This document shows positions 52,495 through 59,571 of a DNA stretch of 64,000 nt, piece by piece. The position numbers and the translations under genes were made by a program. Positions within the stretch are counted from its first letter, which is position 1, and each line of letters begins with the position of its first letter. The stretch lies in contig CALCII010000011.1 in the NCBI GenBank assembly GCA_937907395.1, positions 868,001 through 932,000 on the forward strand, in the 5' to 3' direction. This stretch comes from an uncultured Chitinophagaceae bacterium. Its GTDB lineage: Bacteria > Bacteroidota > Bacteroidia > Chitinophagales > Chitinophagaceae. Under the pieces are notes generated by a model, which worked only from the letters and a program-made list of their open reading frames with translations, made no database searches and had not been told where the DNA came from.

Positions 52495-53946
52495 TCAGAA
52501 TCCAATTACAGCTTCAATCATTAATCCGCTGAATTTTCCTTTGTAACGATAATCAGCCCAGGGGAAATCAACATATGCCTGAGATACATATTCTAATTTC
52601 AGTAACATGTTTTTAGTTGCAAAGTAACCAGCAGCCAGAGCTAAACGATTAATATTAACTTTAGCTTGTTGTCCGTTAAGGCTACCATCATTTGCACCAT
52701 ATTTTAATCCATTAGGTTGTCCAGTAGCAGTCACATAACGTGCGCCCAGGTACAATTCTTCATTTTTCAGGAAGCGATAAAGAACTTCACCGTATACTTG
52801 ATTCCAGTCACGTTTTGTCCATTTTCCACCAGTAACATCTGCATAAACAGAACCTTTGATGATATCATATCCACCTTGCAATTCCAATCCTTTGAATTTT
52901 ACAAAAGGTGCAATGTTGATAGCAGTTACACGGTTGGCTACACCTGGATCAAAACGGCCGGAAGTAAAGAAGGGACCTGCGTTGGTTGTACTGGAAGTTC
53001 CAAGTGAGCTAGGTAAACCACCAACTTGTGCCAATTCCATTGGGCCAAAATAGTGTGAGCCTGTACGGTCACCGGCAAACAGTGTGTTTCTTTGACTGTT
53101 TGAGTTGTTGTATACTGAAGCTGACAAACGGAAACGAAGATCTTTGCTGTATTGTTTGTCGTAAGCAATTTTACCAAAGATAGAAGGTGAACGTTTAGTT
53201 CTTACAACACCATTAGAGTTAATTGCATCTGGAGTAGGTTGAATATTACCATTAATGAAACCAGAAGACATACCACCCATTACCATAACATTATCAGTAG
53301 GGAATACATAGATTTCACCACCAATTTCAGTTGTGAAGGCATCCAGGATCAGGTTCTCTGCAAATGGATTGAAGATTGTGTTACCACCATCACTACGACG
53401 ATATTGGAAGTCGCCAAAGTTGGGTTGGAAGTGTCCTAATTTAACACGTACATACTTCGTGAACCATTCGGGGTTGTTAAACATAGGAAGTTTGTCAATT
53501 TGGATGTAACCACCTTTTACCCAGAATTCGTTATGGTGACGAGCACTCATGTAGTTTTCCAGGAAAACACGAATACCATCTCCAATCTGAATGTCAAAAT
53601 TCAGGTTGGCCATTGCCAGGTTAAAACCGTTCAGGCGGGATGTAAGACTATCCTGAACTTTAATGATTCCATAAAGCAGGTTTTTGTTTGTGGTGTTAGA
53701 TCCTGAAGTTGCTACATAGTTAGCTTTGTTTGTGCTTTTCAAAGATTGATAGTCCTGAGTGAAAGAACCGCCAATGCGGATTTTAAATCCTTCGTAAGGA
53801 ACACTGTCTTTTTTGGAAGGTTCGAATACATTAATACCCCTTTGGTCAAAATTGCGGGAGTATTGAATTTTCTGAGCAGTTACAGTTGCAGAAAGGCCAA
53901 TCAAAAGAAAGGCGATCACAACAGTTTTTAATGATTGAAGTTTCAT
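52495..53946 (-). CDS. Outer-membrane beta-barrel porin (phosphate-selective porin / DcaP-like)
   Basis: 483-residue outer-membrane protein with a signal peptide (LKTVVIAFLLIGLSATVTAQ). Alternating beta strands fill the mature part. RIGGSFTQDYQSLK, FDIQIGDGIRVFLENYMSARHHNEFWVKGGYIQID, VRVKLGHFQPNFGDFQYRRSDGG and a final strand FSGLMIEAVIGF with a C-terminal aromatic fit a 16-18-strand porin of the O/P or DcaP type. Substrate selectivity is not readable. It lies between two YceI-family genes on the same strand (38 bases after the first), suggesting a joint function in uptake or export of a small hydrophobic or anionic compound. Confidence 0.82.
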   Translation of the reverse strand: MKLQSLKTVVIAFLLIGLSATVTAQKIQYSRNFDQRGINVFEPSKKDSVPYEGFKIRIGGSFTQDYQSLKSTNKANYVATSGSNTTNKNLLYGIIKVQDSLTSRLNGFNLAMANLNFDIQIGDGIRVFLENYMSARHHNEFWVKGGYIQIDKLPMFNNPEWFTKYVRVKLGHFQPNFGDFQYRRSDGGNTIFNPFAENLILDAFTTEIGGEIYVFPTDNVMVMGGMSSGFINGNIQPTPDAINSNGVVRTKRSPSIFGKIAYDKQYSKDLRFRLSASVYNNSNSQRNTLFAGDRTGSHYFGPMELAQVGGLPSSLGTSSTTNAGPFFTSGRFDPGVANRVTAINIAPFVKFKGLELQGGYDIIKGSVYADVTGGKWTKRDWNQVYGEVLYRFLKNEELYLGARYVTATGQPNGLKYGANDGSLNGQQAKVNINRLALAAGYFATKNMLLKLEYVSQAYVDFPWADYRYKGKFSGLMIEAVIGF

Positions 53947-53984
53947 ATACTTTGTTTTAAAATTGAGAAATGGTTATTGGGTTA

Positions 53985-54569
53985 TTATTTTTTAGCAAGA
54001 ATTACATCGAAGGTGATGGTTACTTCATCTCCAACTTTTAATGCACCAAGCATGAAAGAAGGAGCTTTAATACCATGGTTTGACATAAGAACTTTTTTAG
54101 AACCCTTTACTTCGATATCACCATTAGGTAATACTTTGGTTTTAAGCACTAATTCAGTCGGGTTGTTTTTTCCTCCTATTGTTAAGTTTCCACGGATGGT
54201 AATGGTTCCTTCAGCACCGTTTTGTTGATTGGAAAGGATATTGGTAACTACGAAAGTGATATTCGGATAATTATCAGCTTTCAGGGTTTCATAAGTACGG
54301 CTATCCATTAAACCGGAATTTTTAGTGCTTTTTAACGACTTAACCGGAATGGTGATAGAAGCTGAATTGATTTTTTGAATACCTCCGTTTGCAACGGTGA
54401 AATCGCATTGTGCATTTACGTTTGTAGCGGCTGTGCTCCATTCGTGCATGGTAGAAGTACCGTCAACAATGATTTTGTAGGATTTTGCTGTGTAAGTCTG
54501 TGCACCGCTTTGAAATGCTGCAAGAAGCAGAAGAACCAGGGTGAGGCAGATGGATGATTTGTAGCGCAT
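53985..54569 (-). CDS. YceI family periplasmic protein, first gene of the YceI-porin-YceI cassette
   Basis: 194-residue exported protein with a signal peptide (SSICLTLVLLLLAAFQSGAQ). The YceI pattern is complete: YKIIVDGTSTMHEWSTAA, SITIPVKSLKSTKNSGLMDSRTYETLKADNYPNITFVV, GNLTIGGKNNPTELVLKTKV and the final GDEVTITFDVIL strand. The fold is a lipocalin-like barrel that holds a polyisoprenoid-type ligand in structurally known relatives. The promoter region holds a perfect CRP-type palindrome and a perfect FNR-type palindrome, suggesting control by a CRP/FNR-family activator. Confidence 0.92.
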   Translation of the reverse strand: MRYKSSICLTLVLLLLAAFQSGAQTYTAKSYKIIVDGTSTMHEWSTAATNVNAQCDFTVANGGIQKINSASITIPVKSLKSTKNSGLMDSRTYETLKADNYPNITFVVTNILSNQQNGAEGTITIRGNLTIGGKNNPTELVLKTKVLPNGDIEVKGSKKVLMSNHGIKAPSFMLGALKVGDEVTITFDVILAKK

Positions 54570-54652
54570 ATCTTTAAGTTTTTAGTTGTAAAGAGCAGGC
54601 ACAAAAGTTGAAACGATTCGCTCCCCCTGAAATGATTAATACACACCCCGAC

Positions 54653-54668
54653 TGTGATTTTTATCACA
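54653..54668. promoter_or_regulatory. CRP-type palindrome upstream of the YceI-porin-YceI cassette
   Basis: TGTGA-TTTTTA-TCACA matches the TGTGA-N6-TCACA consensus for CRP-family regulators in all ten defined positions. Its centre is about 91 bp before the YceI start codon. A weak -7 candidate, AACTTTTG on the minus strand (54601-54608), would place the site near -65. Confidence 0.6.
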
Positions 54669-54675
54669 ACCTGTT

Positions 54676-54689
54676 TTGATTTAAATCAA
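54676..54689. promoter_or_regulatory. FNR-type palindrome upstream of the YceI-porin-YceI cassette
   Basis: TTGAT-TTAA-ATCAA matches the FNR/Anr consensus TTGAT-N4-ATCAA in all ten defined positions. Its centre is 22 bp, two helical turns, from the centre of the CRP-type site, on the side away from the gene. Confidence 0.6.
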
Positions 54690-54743
54690 TGTTTAAACTT
54701 GAATGTTGAGCCAATAATCTGTAAGCGCTTATATAACAAGGAG

Positions 54744-55655
54744 TTAATGAGCCTCTTTTAAAAGCACTTTTTGGTCAGTAATGTGAAGTTTGTAAGTGCC
54801 GCCTACTTTCAGGGAAAGATTTTCTTTATCATGGCTAACAGGAAATCCAAAGCAAACAGGATAGTTATACTCCTCCACCAGTTCTTTGATGAGCTGATAC
54901 GCTGTTTTGCCGAAAGGGCGTTCTGTATCCTGCGTGTTTGTAAATCCGCCAATCACTAATCCTGCCAGCTGGCTCAACTTGCCGCTTCTTTTTAATTGAT
55001 GCATCATGCGGTCAATATTGTACAGTTGTTCGCCTACGTCTTCCAGGAAAAGAATTTTGTTTTTCAGAATGGGTTCTGAAGGAGTACCCATCACATGAGC
55101 CAGTAAAGCAAGATTACCACCCACCAGTTCTGCAACAACCGATCCGTTATGATTGAACTTATGACTACGGCAACTGTAATCGGCTGCTGTTCCTTCCAAT
55201 GCATTTTTTAACGAAAGCACATATTTACTTTTGAAACCGCCTTCATTAAAAGCGCCTGCCATGGGAGCATGCAGAGAGGCTACACCCACTCTGCGGTTGA
55301 GGTGCGCATGTAAAACAGTAATATCGCTGAAGCCGATAATCCACTTGGGATTTTTTTTGAAACGGGAAAAATCCAGCTGATCGATAATCCGCCCCATGCC
55401 ATAACCACCCCGGCCACATAAAATGGCTTTGATGTTGGGTTCATCCAGCATCGCCTGCAATTCATTCAACCGTTCTTCATCGGTTCCGCTGAAATATGTT
55501 TTCGAATGGCTGCCCAAAGTGTGCCCCACTAAAACTTCATAGCCCCATTTTTGTAAAGTGCTGATGCAGGTTTGTGCTTTTCCGGCAGTCATGTATCCTG
55601 CCGGACAAGTTATTCCAATGATGTCACCTTTTTTCAGATAAGGAGGTATGATCAT
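54744..55655 (-). CDS. LD-carboxypeptidase (peptidase S66), second of a tandem pair
   Basis: 303-residue serine peptidase of the MccF/LdcA type, which removes the terminal D-alanine from L,D-peptide bonds in muropeptide recycling. Blocks: GDIIGITCPAGYM at the N-terminus, SGTDEERLNELQAML, ILCGRGGYGMGRIIDQLDF, the nucleophile elbow WIIGFSDITVLHAHL (Ser about 105), LVGGNLALLAHVMGTP, LFLEDVGEQLYNIDRM with the catalytic Glu region and GFPVSHDKENLSL with the catalytic His. No signal peptide, so cytoplasmic. Its start overlaps the stop of its upstream paralogue by four bases. Confidence 0.94.
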   Translation of the reverse strand: MIIPPYLKKGDIIGITCPAGYMTAGKAQTCISTLQKWGYEVLVGHTLGSHSKTYFSGTDEERLNELQAMLDEPNIKAILCGRGGYGMGRIIDQLDFSRFKKNPKWIIGFSDITVLHAHLNRRVGVASLHAPMAGAFNEGGFKSKYVLSLKNALEGTAADYSCRSHKFNHNGSVVAELVGGNLALLAHVMGTPSEPILKNKILFLEDVGEQLYNIDRMMHQLKRSGKLSQLAGLVIGGFTNTQDTERPFGKTAYQLIKELVEEYNYPVCFGFPVSHDKENLSLKVGGTYKLHITDQKVLLKEAH

Positions 55656-56689
55656 GATTCAGTTTCAGTTAAAGTGGTTTCTGTTGCCGATACTGTGAGG
55701 CGATGCTTAACTCCGCATTTCAATGCAAAGTTATTTTTCTGATGTCCAACAGGGAAATCAAAACAAACCGGGTAATTACAATCAGGGATTTTTTCAAGGA
55801 CAATCTGTTGCAATGTTTTTCCAAATTCATCATTGGGGTCTTCGTTTGGTTTTATTTTAAAACCGCCAATGATTAATCCTTTGAGATGGTCCAGTTTACC
55901 TGAACGTTTCAGGTTCCAGAACATCCGGTCGATGCTGTAGAGATACTCTCCCGTATCCTCTACAAAAAGTATTTTGCCATTGGTATTTATATCTGACTGA
56001 GTGCCGGATAACGATTCTAATGTTTTCAGGTTTCCGCCGATCAATCTTCCTTCGGCAGTTCCCAAACGGTTCGATGCATGAAACGGAGCTTTGTATTTCA
56101 TTGCAACACCACTCAATGCATCCCTGATAGAAAGAATAGTCTCAACCTGAATGGGCTCCGCTTTGCTCCAGTCTTCCGGAAAGCTGTTGCACATTTTTGA
56201 ATGAACAGATGCCAGTTGGTAATTCCGGTTTAAATGACTGTGCAGCGTGGTGATATCGCTGAAACCAATCATCCATTTAGGATATTTTCGTATTGATGAA
56301 AAATTGATCTGGTCAATGATGCGCACAAATCCATAACCGCCACGGGCACAAAGGATCGCTTTCACTTCCGGATCATTGATCAGCTGTTGAAAGTCGGTAG
56401 CACGTTCTGCATCCGTACCACCAAATGTGAAGTCTCTTTTACCAATGGTGCTGCCAATTTTGATTTTGTAACCCCAGCTTTCAATTTGCTGAATCGCCGG
56501 TTGAATATCATTGAAAGTGATATAGCCGGCCGGACTGGTAATGCCAATCGTATCACCTGGTTTTAAATAGGGTGGAATAATATATTTGACAGATACGTCT
56601 TCTTCAGGCTCAAAAAATGAAACAGCCGCAGGGGTGCGGAGCAAGGCTCCGGCAGGGATCAATGCTTTTAAAAAATGCGCCCGCTTCAT
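55652..56689 (-). CDS. LD-carboxypeptidase (peptidase S66) with N-terminal extension, first of a tandem pair
   Basis: 345-residue paralogue of the next gene. It carries about 40 extra N-terminal residues (MKRAHFLKALIPAGALLRTPAAVSFF), which look like a membrane or export signal and may be a degenerate Tat/Sec signal; if cleaved, this copy acts in the periplasm while its neighbour acts in the cytoplasm. The catalytic blocks are conserved: GDTIGITSPAGYI, FGGTDAERATDFQQLI, CARGGYGFVRIIDQINF, WMIGFSDITTLHSHL (nucleophile Ser), LIGGNLKTLESLSGT, LFVEDTGEYLYSIDRM and FDFPVGHQKNNFAL. Confidence 0.93.
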   Translation of the reverse strand: MKRAHFLKALIPAGALLRTPAAVSFFEPEEDVSVKYIIPPYLKPGDTIGITSPAGYITFNDIQPAIQQIESWGYKIKIGSTIGKRDFTFGGTDAERATDFQQLINDPEVKAILCARGGYGFVRIIDQINFSSIRKYPKWMIGFSDITTLHSHLNRNYQLASVHSKMCNSFPEDWSKAEPIQVETILSIRDALSGVAMKYKAPFHASNRLGTAEGRLIGGNLKTLESLSGTQSDINTNGKILFVEDTGEYLYSIDRMFWNLKRSGKLDHLKGLIIGGFKIKPNEDPNDEFGKTLQQIVLEKIPDCNYPVCFDFPVGHQKNNFALKCGVKHRLTVSATETTLTETES

Positions 56690-56776
56690 AACGGGAAATT
56701 ATAAAAATTATCCAGATCCATTTTATAATTCATCAACTAGTTTTGATTTGGCATCTTTGCAAACGAATCTATCGAT

Positions 56777-58630
56777 ATGAAGCGATCCCTGCAATCTATT
56801 TTCTTTTTTGTTGCATTCTGGCTTTTGTTTTTTGCATTGTGCCGTTTGGTTTTTGTTCTGTCGTCTGTTGCTCAGTGGAAACAGGAGGGCTGGGGAGCTG
56901 CAGCCAAAGCATTTTTATTTGCGCTTCCAATGGATTTATCCACCATTGGTTATATAGGAGCAGTTCCTTTGATTGTGTGGATGATATGTTTCCTGATGGC
57001 GAAAGTGCCCCAACAATCAAAACTCTTTCGCTATTATATTTTCAGCTTAATTATCCTGGTAAGTATCTTAACCATTATTGATTTTAACATTTACAAAGAA
57101 TGGAGTTCCAAACTGAACTACAGGGCTTTTCAAATGATGATGAGTTCACCCGGAGAAGCATTGGCCAGTTCTTTATCGTCTCCCTGGTTGATTTCTTTAT
57201 GCATTGGAGCTGTATTAAGTATAGGGGGTATCATTTTTTATAAACGTGCAAAACCTGCATTGAATGATGTACAATATCCTGCATGGTATATTCGTATGGG
57301 TACAGTATTAGTGATGGCAGCTTTGTTTGTGGTGGCCATACGGGGAGGTATATCCACTTCGCCGTTAACCATTTCATCAGTTTACTATAGTGGAAATCAA
57401 ACATTGAATCATGCAGCGGTTAATACAGAATGGAATTTGCTTCGTGATGTGCTGGATCGTAAATCGGCCGGTTCAAATCCGTACGTTTATATGAAGGAAG
57501 AAGAAGCTGATCGTATTTGTGATAGTTTATTGTTTGTTCCAAAAGACACAACGATACAGTTACTGCAAACACAAAAGCCCAATATTGTTCTTATTATCTT
57601 GGAGAGTTTTACGGCCGATGTGGTGGGTGCTTTAAATGGCGAGAAAGGAGTGGCGCCTTTTCTGGATAGTCTTATTCAGCAAAATGTGCTCTTCACGAAT
57701 ATTTATGCATCCGGCTTCCGCACAGATATCGGCTTCATCAGCATCCATACCGGCTTTCCTTCACAGGCGATTAACAGTATTTTGAATATGCCTGAAAAAG
57801 CACGACAACTTCCTTCTGTTTCCACTACATTTCACAAGCAGGGCTATCACACTTCTTATTATTATGGTGGAGAGTCGGAGTTTTTCAACTTCCGTTCTTT
57901 TGTATTGAGTAAAGATTACAAGCGGCTAACCGATATCCGTGATTTTGAAAAGAAAGATCTCAATTCCAAATGGGGTGCACATGATGATGTGGTGCTGAAG
58001 CGGGTGATCAAAGATTTGAAAACAGAACAACAGCCTTTCTTTTCAACCATCATGACTTTAAGCAATCATGAGCCATTTGAAATTCCCGGCACACCGAAAT
58101 TTCCAGGAAAGGATTTGCCCAATAAATTCCGCAGCACTGCTTATTATACAGATCAGAGTTTGAAAGAGTTTTTTGAACAGGCATCCAAACAAAGCTGGTA
58201 CAATAATACATTGTTTGTTCTGGTTGCCGATCATGGTCACCGTTTGCCGAAAGAAGAAAACGAGATTTACATGCCACAGCGTTCGCATATTCCTCTCATT
58301 TTCGCCGGTAATGTCATCAAACCTGAATACAGAGGAAAGCGAATCGGAATCACAGGTGCACAGGGAGATCTGGCAGCAACTTTACTGGCTCAGTTGGGAT
58401 TAGATCATAAGGAGTTTTACTGGAGTAAAAACCTGTTAAATCCCTATACAAAACAGTTTTCTTTCAGTACGTATGATAACGGATTTACCTGGGTGGAGCC
58501 GGGCGGTGCACTGGCGTTTGATAATAACAGTCGGAAGAAGATTTATACGTCAGGTGTTTCTTCGCCACGGATGCAAAGATTCGGACAAGCCTTTCTTCAA
58601 AAAGTGTACGGTCAATTCTTAAAATATTAA
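56777..58630 (+). CDS. LTA synthase-like sulfatase-fold membrane protein (phosphoglycerol/phosphoethanolamine transferase family)
   Basis: 617-residue inner-membrane enzyme. About five transmembrane helices occupy residues 1-190, followed by a periplasmic alkaline-phosphatase/sulfatase-type domain (about 265-560). IVLIILESFTADVVGAL carries the metal-binding Glu, SGFRTDIGFISIHTGFPSQ the probable Thr nucleophile, GGESEFFNFRSF the next block and LFVLVADHGHRLP the metal-binding Asp-His pair. Gram-positive relatives polymerise glycerol phosphate into lipoteichoic acid. A Gram-negative member is more likely to transfer a phosphoglycerol or similar head group to glycans or lipids. The start ATG at 56777 follows a TTTG-containing promoter-like stretch. 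Confidence 0.9.
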   Translation: MKRSLQSIFFFVAFWLLFFALCRLVFVLSSVAQWKQEGWGAAAKAFLFALPMDLSTIGYIGAVPLIVWMICFLMAKVPQQSKLFRYYIFSLIILVSILTIIDFNIYKEWSSKLNYRAFQMMMSSPGEALASSLSSPWLISLCIGAVLSIGGIIFYKRAKPALNDVQYPAWYIRMGTVLVMAALFVVAIRGGISTSPLTISSVYYSGNQTLNHAAVNTEWNLLRDVLDRKSAGSNPYVYMKEEEADRICDSLLFVPKDTTIQLLQTQKPNIVLIILESFTADVVGALNGEKGVAPFLDSLIQQNVLFTNIYASGFRTDIGFISIHTGFPSQAINSILNMPEKARQLPSVSTTFHKQGYHTSYYYGGESEFFNFRSFVLSKDYKRLTDIRDFEKKDLNSKWGAHDDVVLKRVIKDLKTEQQPFFSTIMTLSNHEPFEIPGTPKFPGKDLPNKFRSTAYYTDQSLKEFFEQASKQSWYNNTLFVLVADHGHRLPKEENEIYMPQRSHIPLIFAGNVIKPEYRGKRIGITGAQGDLAATLLAQLGLDHKEFYWSKNLLNPYTKQFSFSTYDNGFTWVEPGGALAFDNNSRKKIYTSGVSSPRMQRFGQAFLQKVYGQFLKY

Positions 58631-58648
58631 ATCATCTTATATTAATCC

Positions 58649-59446
58649 ATGAAACAGAAAATCATTTTCATTGCTTGCTTTCTCTTTGTTACAATTGTTT
58701 CTTTTTCTCAAAACAAAGATTTATTTCAGAAGAAAGTATTCGTATACGAAGGGAAAGAATTACCCTACAGAATTTTATATCCGGAGAATTATGATCATTC
58801 AAAAAAGTATCCGCTCATTATGTTTTTACATGGATCGGGCGAAAGAGGAACAGATAATGAACTTCAGTTAGTGCATGGTGCTTCTTTGTTTCTGAAAGAG
58901 GAGAACCGCAAACAATTTCCTGCTATTGTTATTTTTCCTCAATGCCCTGCCAACTCGTTTTGGGCAACGGTAAAAATGGATACCACAAAGCTGCCGCTTC
59001 AACTTCAGTTTGATTATACAGCAACACCCAATTGGCCATTAATAGCGGCCAATGAGCTGGTGAAGCAGATAGCAACTACAGAAGCAGTAGACAAGCGAAG
59101 GATTTATATTGGCGGACTTTCCATGGGTGGTATGGGTACCTTTGAATCTGTATTCCGTTATCCCGATCTGTATGCTGCTGCTTTGCCAATTTGCGGTGGC
59201 GGTAATACGGAACTCTATGATGAAAGGGTAAAAAGAACAAATTTTTGGGTGTTTCATGGCGCATCTGATGCTGTGGTGAATGTGAAATTATCCAGGGATA
59301 TGGTGAACCGTTTGAAAGAAAAAGGGATCCGGGTAACCTATTCTGAATACCCCGGGGTGAATCATAACAGCTGGGACAATGCGTTTGCAGAGCCAGATTT
59401 TCTGAAATGGATGTTTCAGCAAAAACGAAAAAAGGTAAAACTGTAA
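58649..59446 (+). CDS. Secreted carboxylesterase-like alpha/beta hydrolase
   Basis: 265-residue exported enzyme with a signal peptide (IIFIACFLFVTIVSFSQ). The fold resembles prolyl-oligopeptidase-like esterases / phospholipase-carboxylesterases: LPYRILYPENYD, YPLIMFLHGSGERGTDNE (oxyanion region), IVIFPQCPANSFW, the nucleophile elbow IGGLSMGGMGTFE (Ser about 173), VFHGASDAVVNV with the acid Asp and PGVNHNSWDNAF with the His. The substrate is not predictable; acetyl or feruloyl esters of polysaccharides are possible for this family. It starts 18 bases after the LtaS-like gene and is probably co-transcribed. Confidence 0.86.
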   Translation: MKQKIIFIACFLFVTIVSFSQNKDLFQKKVFVYEGKELPYRILYPENYDHSKKYPLIMFLHGSGERGTDNELQLVHGASLFLKEENRKQFPAIVIFPQCPANSFWATVKMDTTKLPLQLQFDYTATPNWPLIAANELVKQIATTEAVDKRRIYIGGLSMGGMGTFESVFRYPDLYAAALPICGGGNTELYDERVKRTNFWVFHGASDAVVNVKLSRDMVNRLKEKGIRVTYSEYPGVNHNSWDNAFAEPDFLKWMFQQKRKKVKL

Positions 59447-59451
59447 TTCAT

Positions 59452-59479
59452 AAACCCTCCCGAACGGAGGGTTTTTTAT
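59452..59479 (+). terminator. Terminator after the esterase gene
   Basis: AAACCCTCC (59452-59460) and GGAGGGTTT (from 59466) form a 9-bp stem with a five-base loop, followed by a T run. Confidence 0.88.
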
Positions 59480-59483
59480 TGCT

Positions 59484-59515
59484 TTTGGGCAATGCGGCGG
59501 TTTCAGGTATTTTTG
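59484..59515 (+). promoter_or_regulatory. Consensus Bacteroidota promoter for metG
   Basis: TTTG (59484-59487), a 20-base spacer and TATTTTTG (59508-59515) match the TTTG / TAnnTTTG pair in full. Transcription would begin near 59521, about 50 bases before the metG ATG. It lies directly after the terminator of the preceding unit. Confidence 0.7.
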
Positions 59516-59571
59516 CAGCCATATTTTGAGCAAGTGATTGCCCAGATGAATTTCTAAAGCGTTTACAGATC

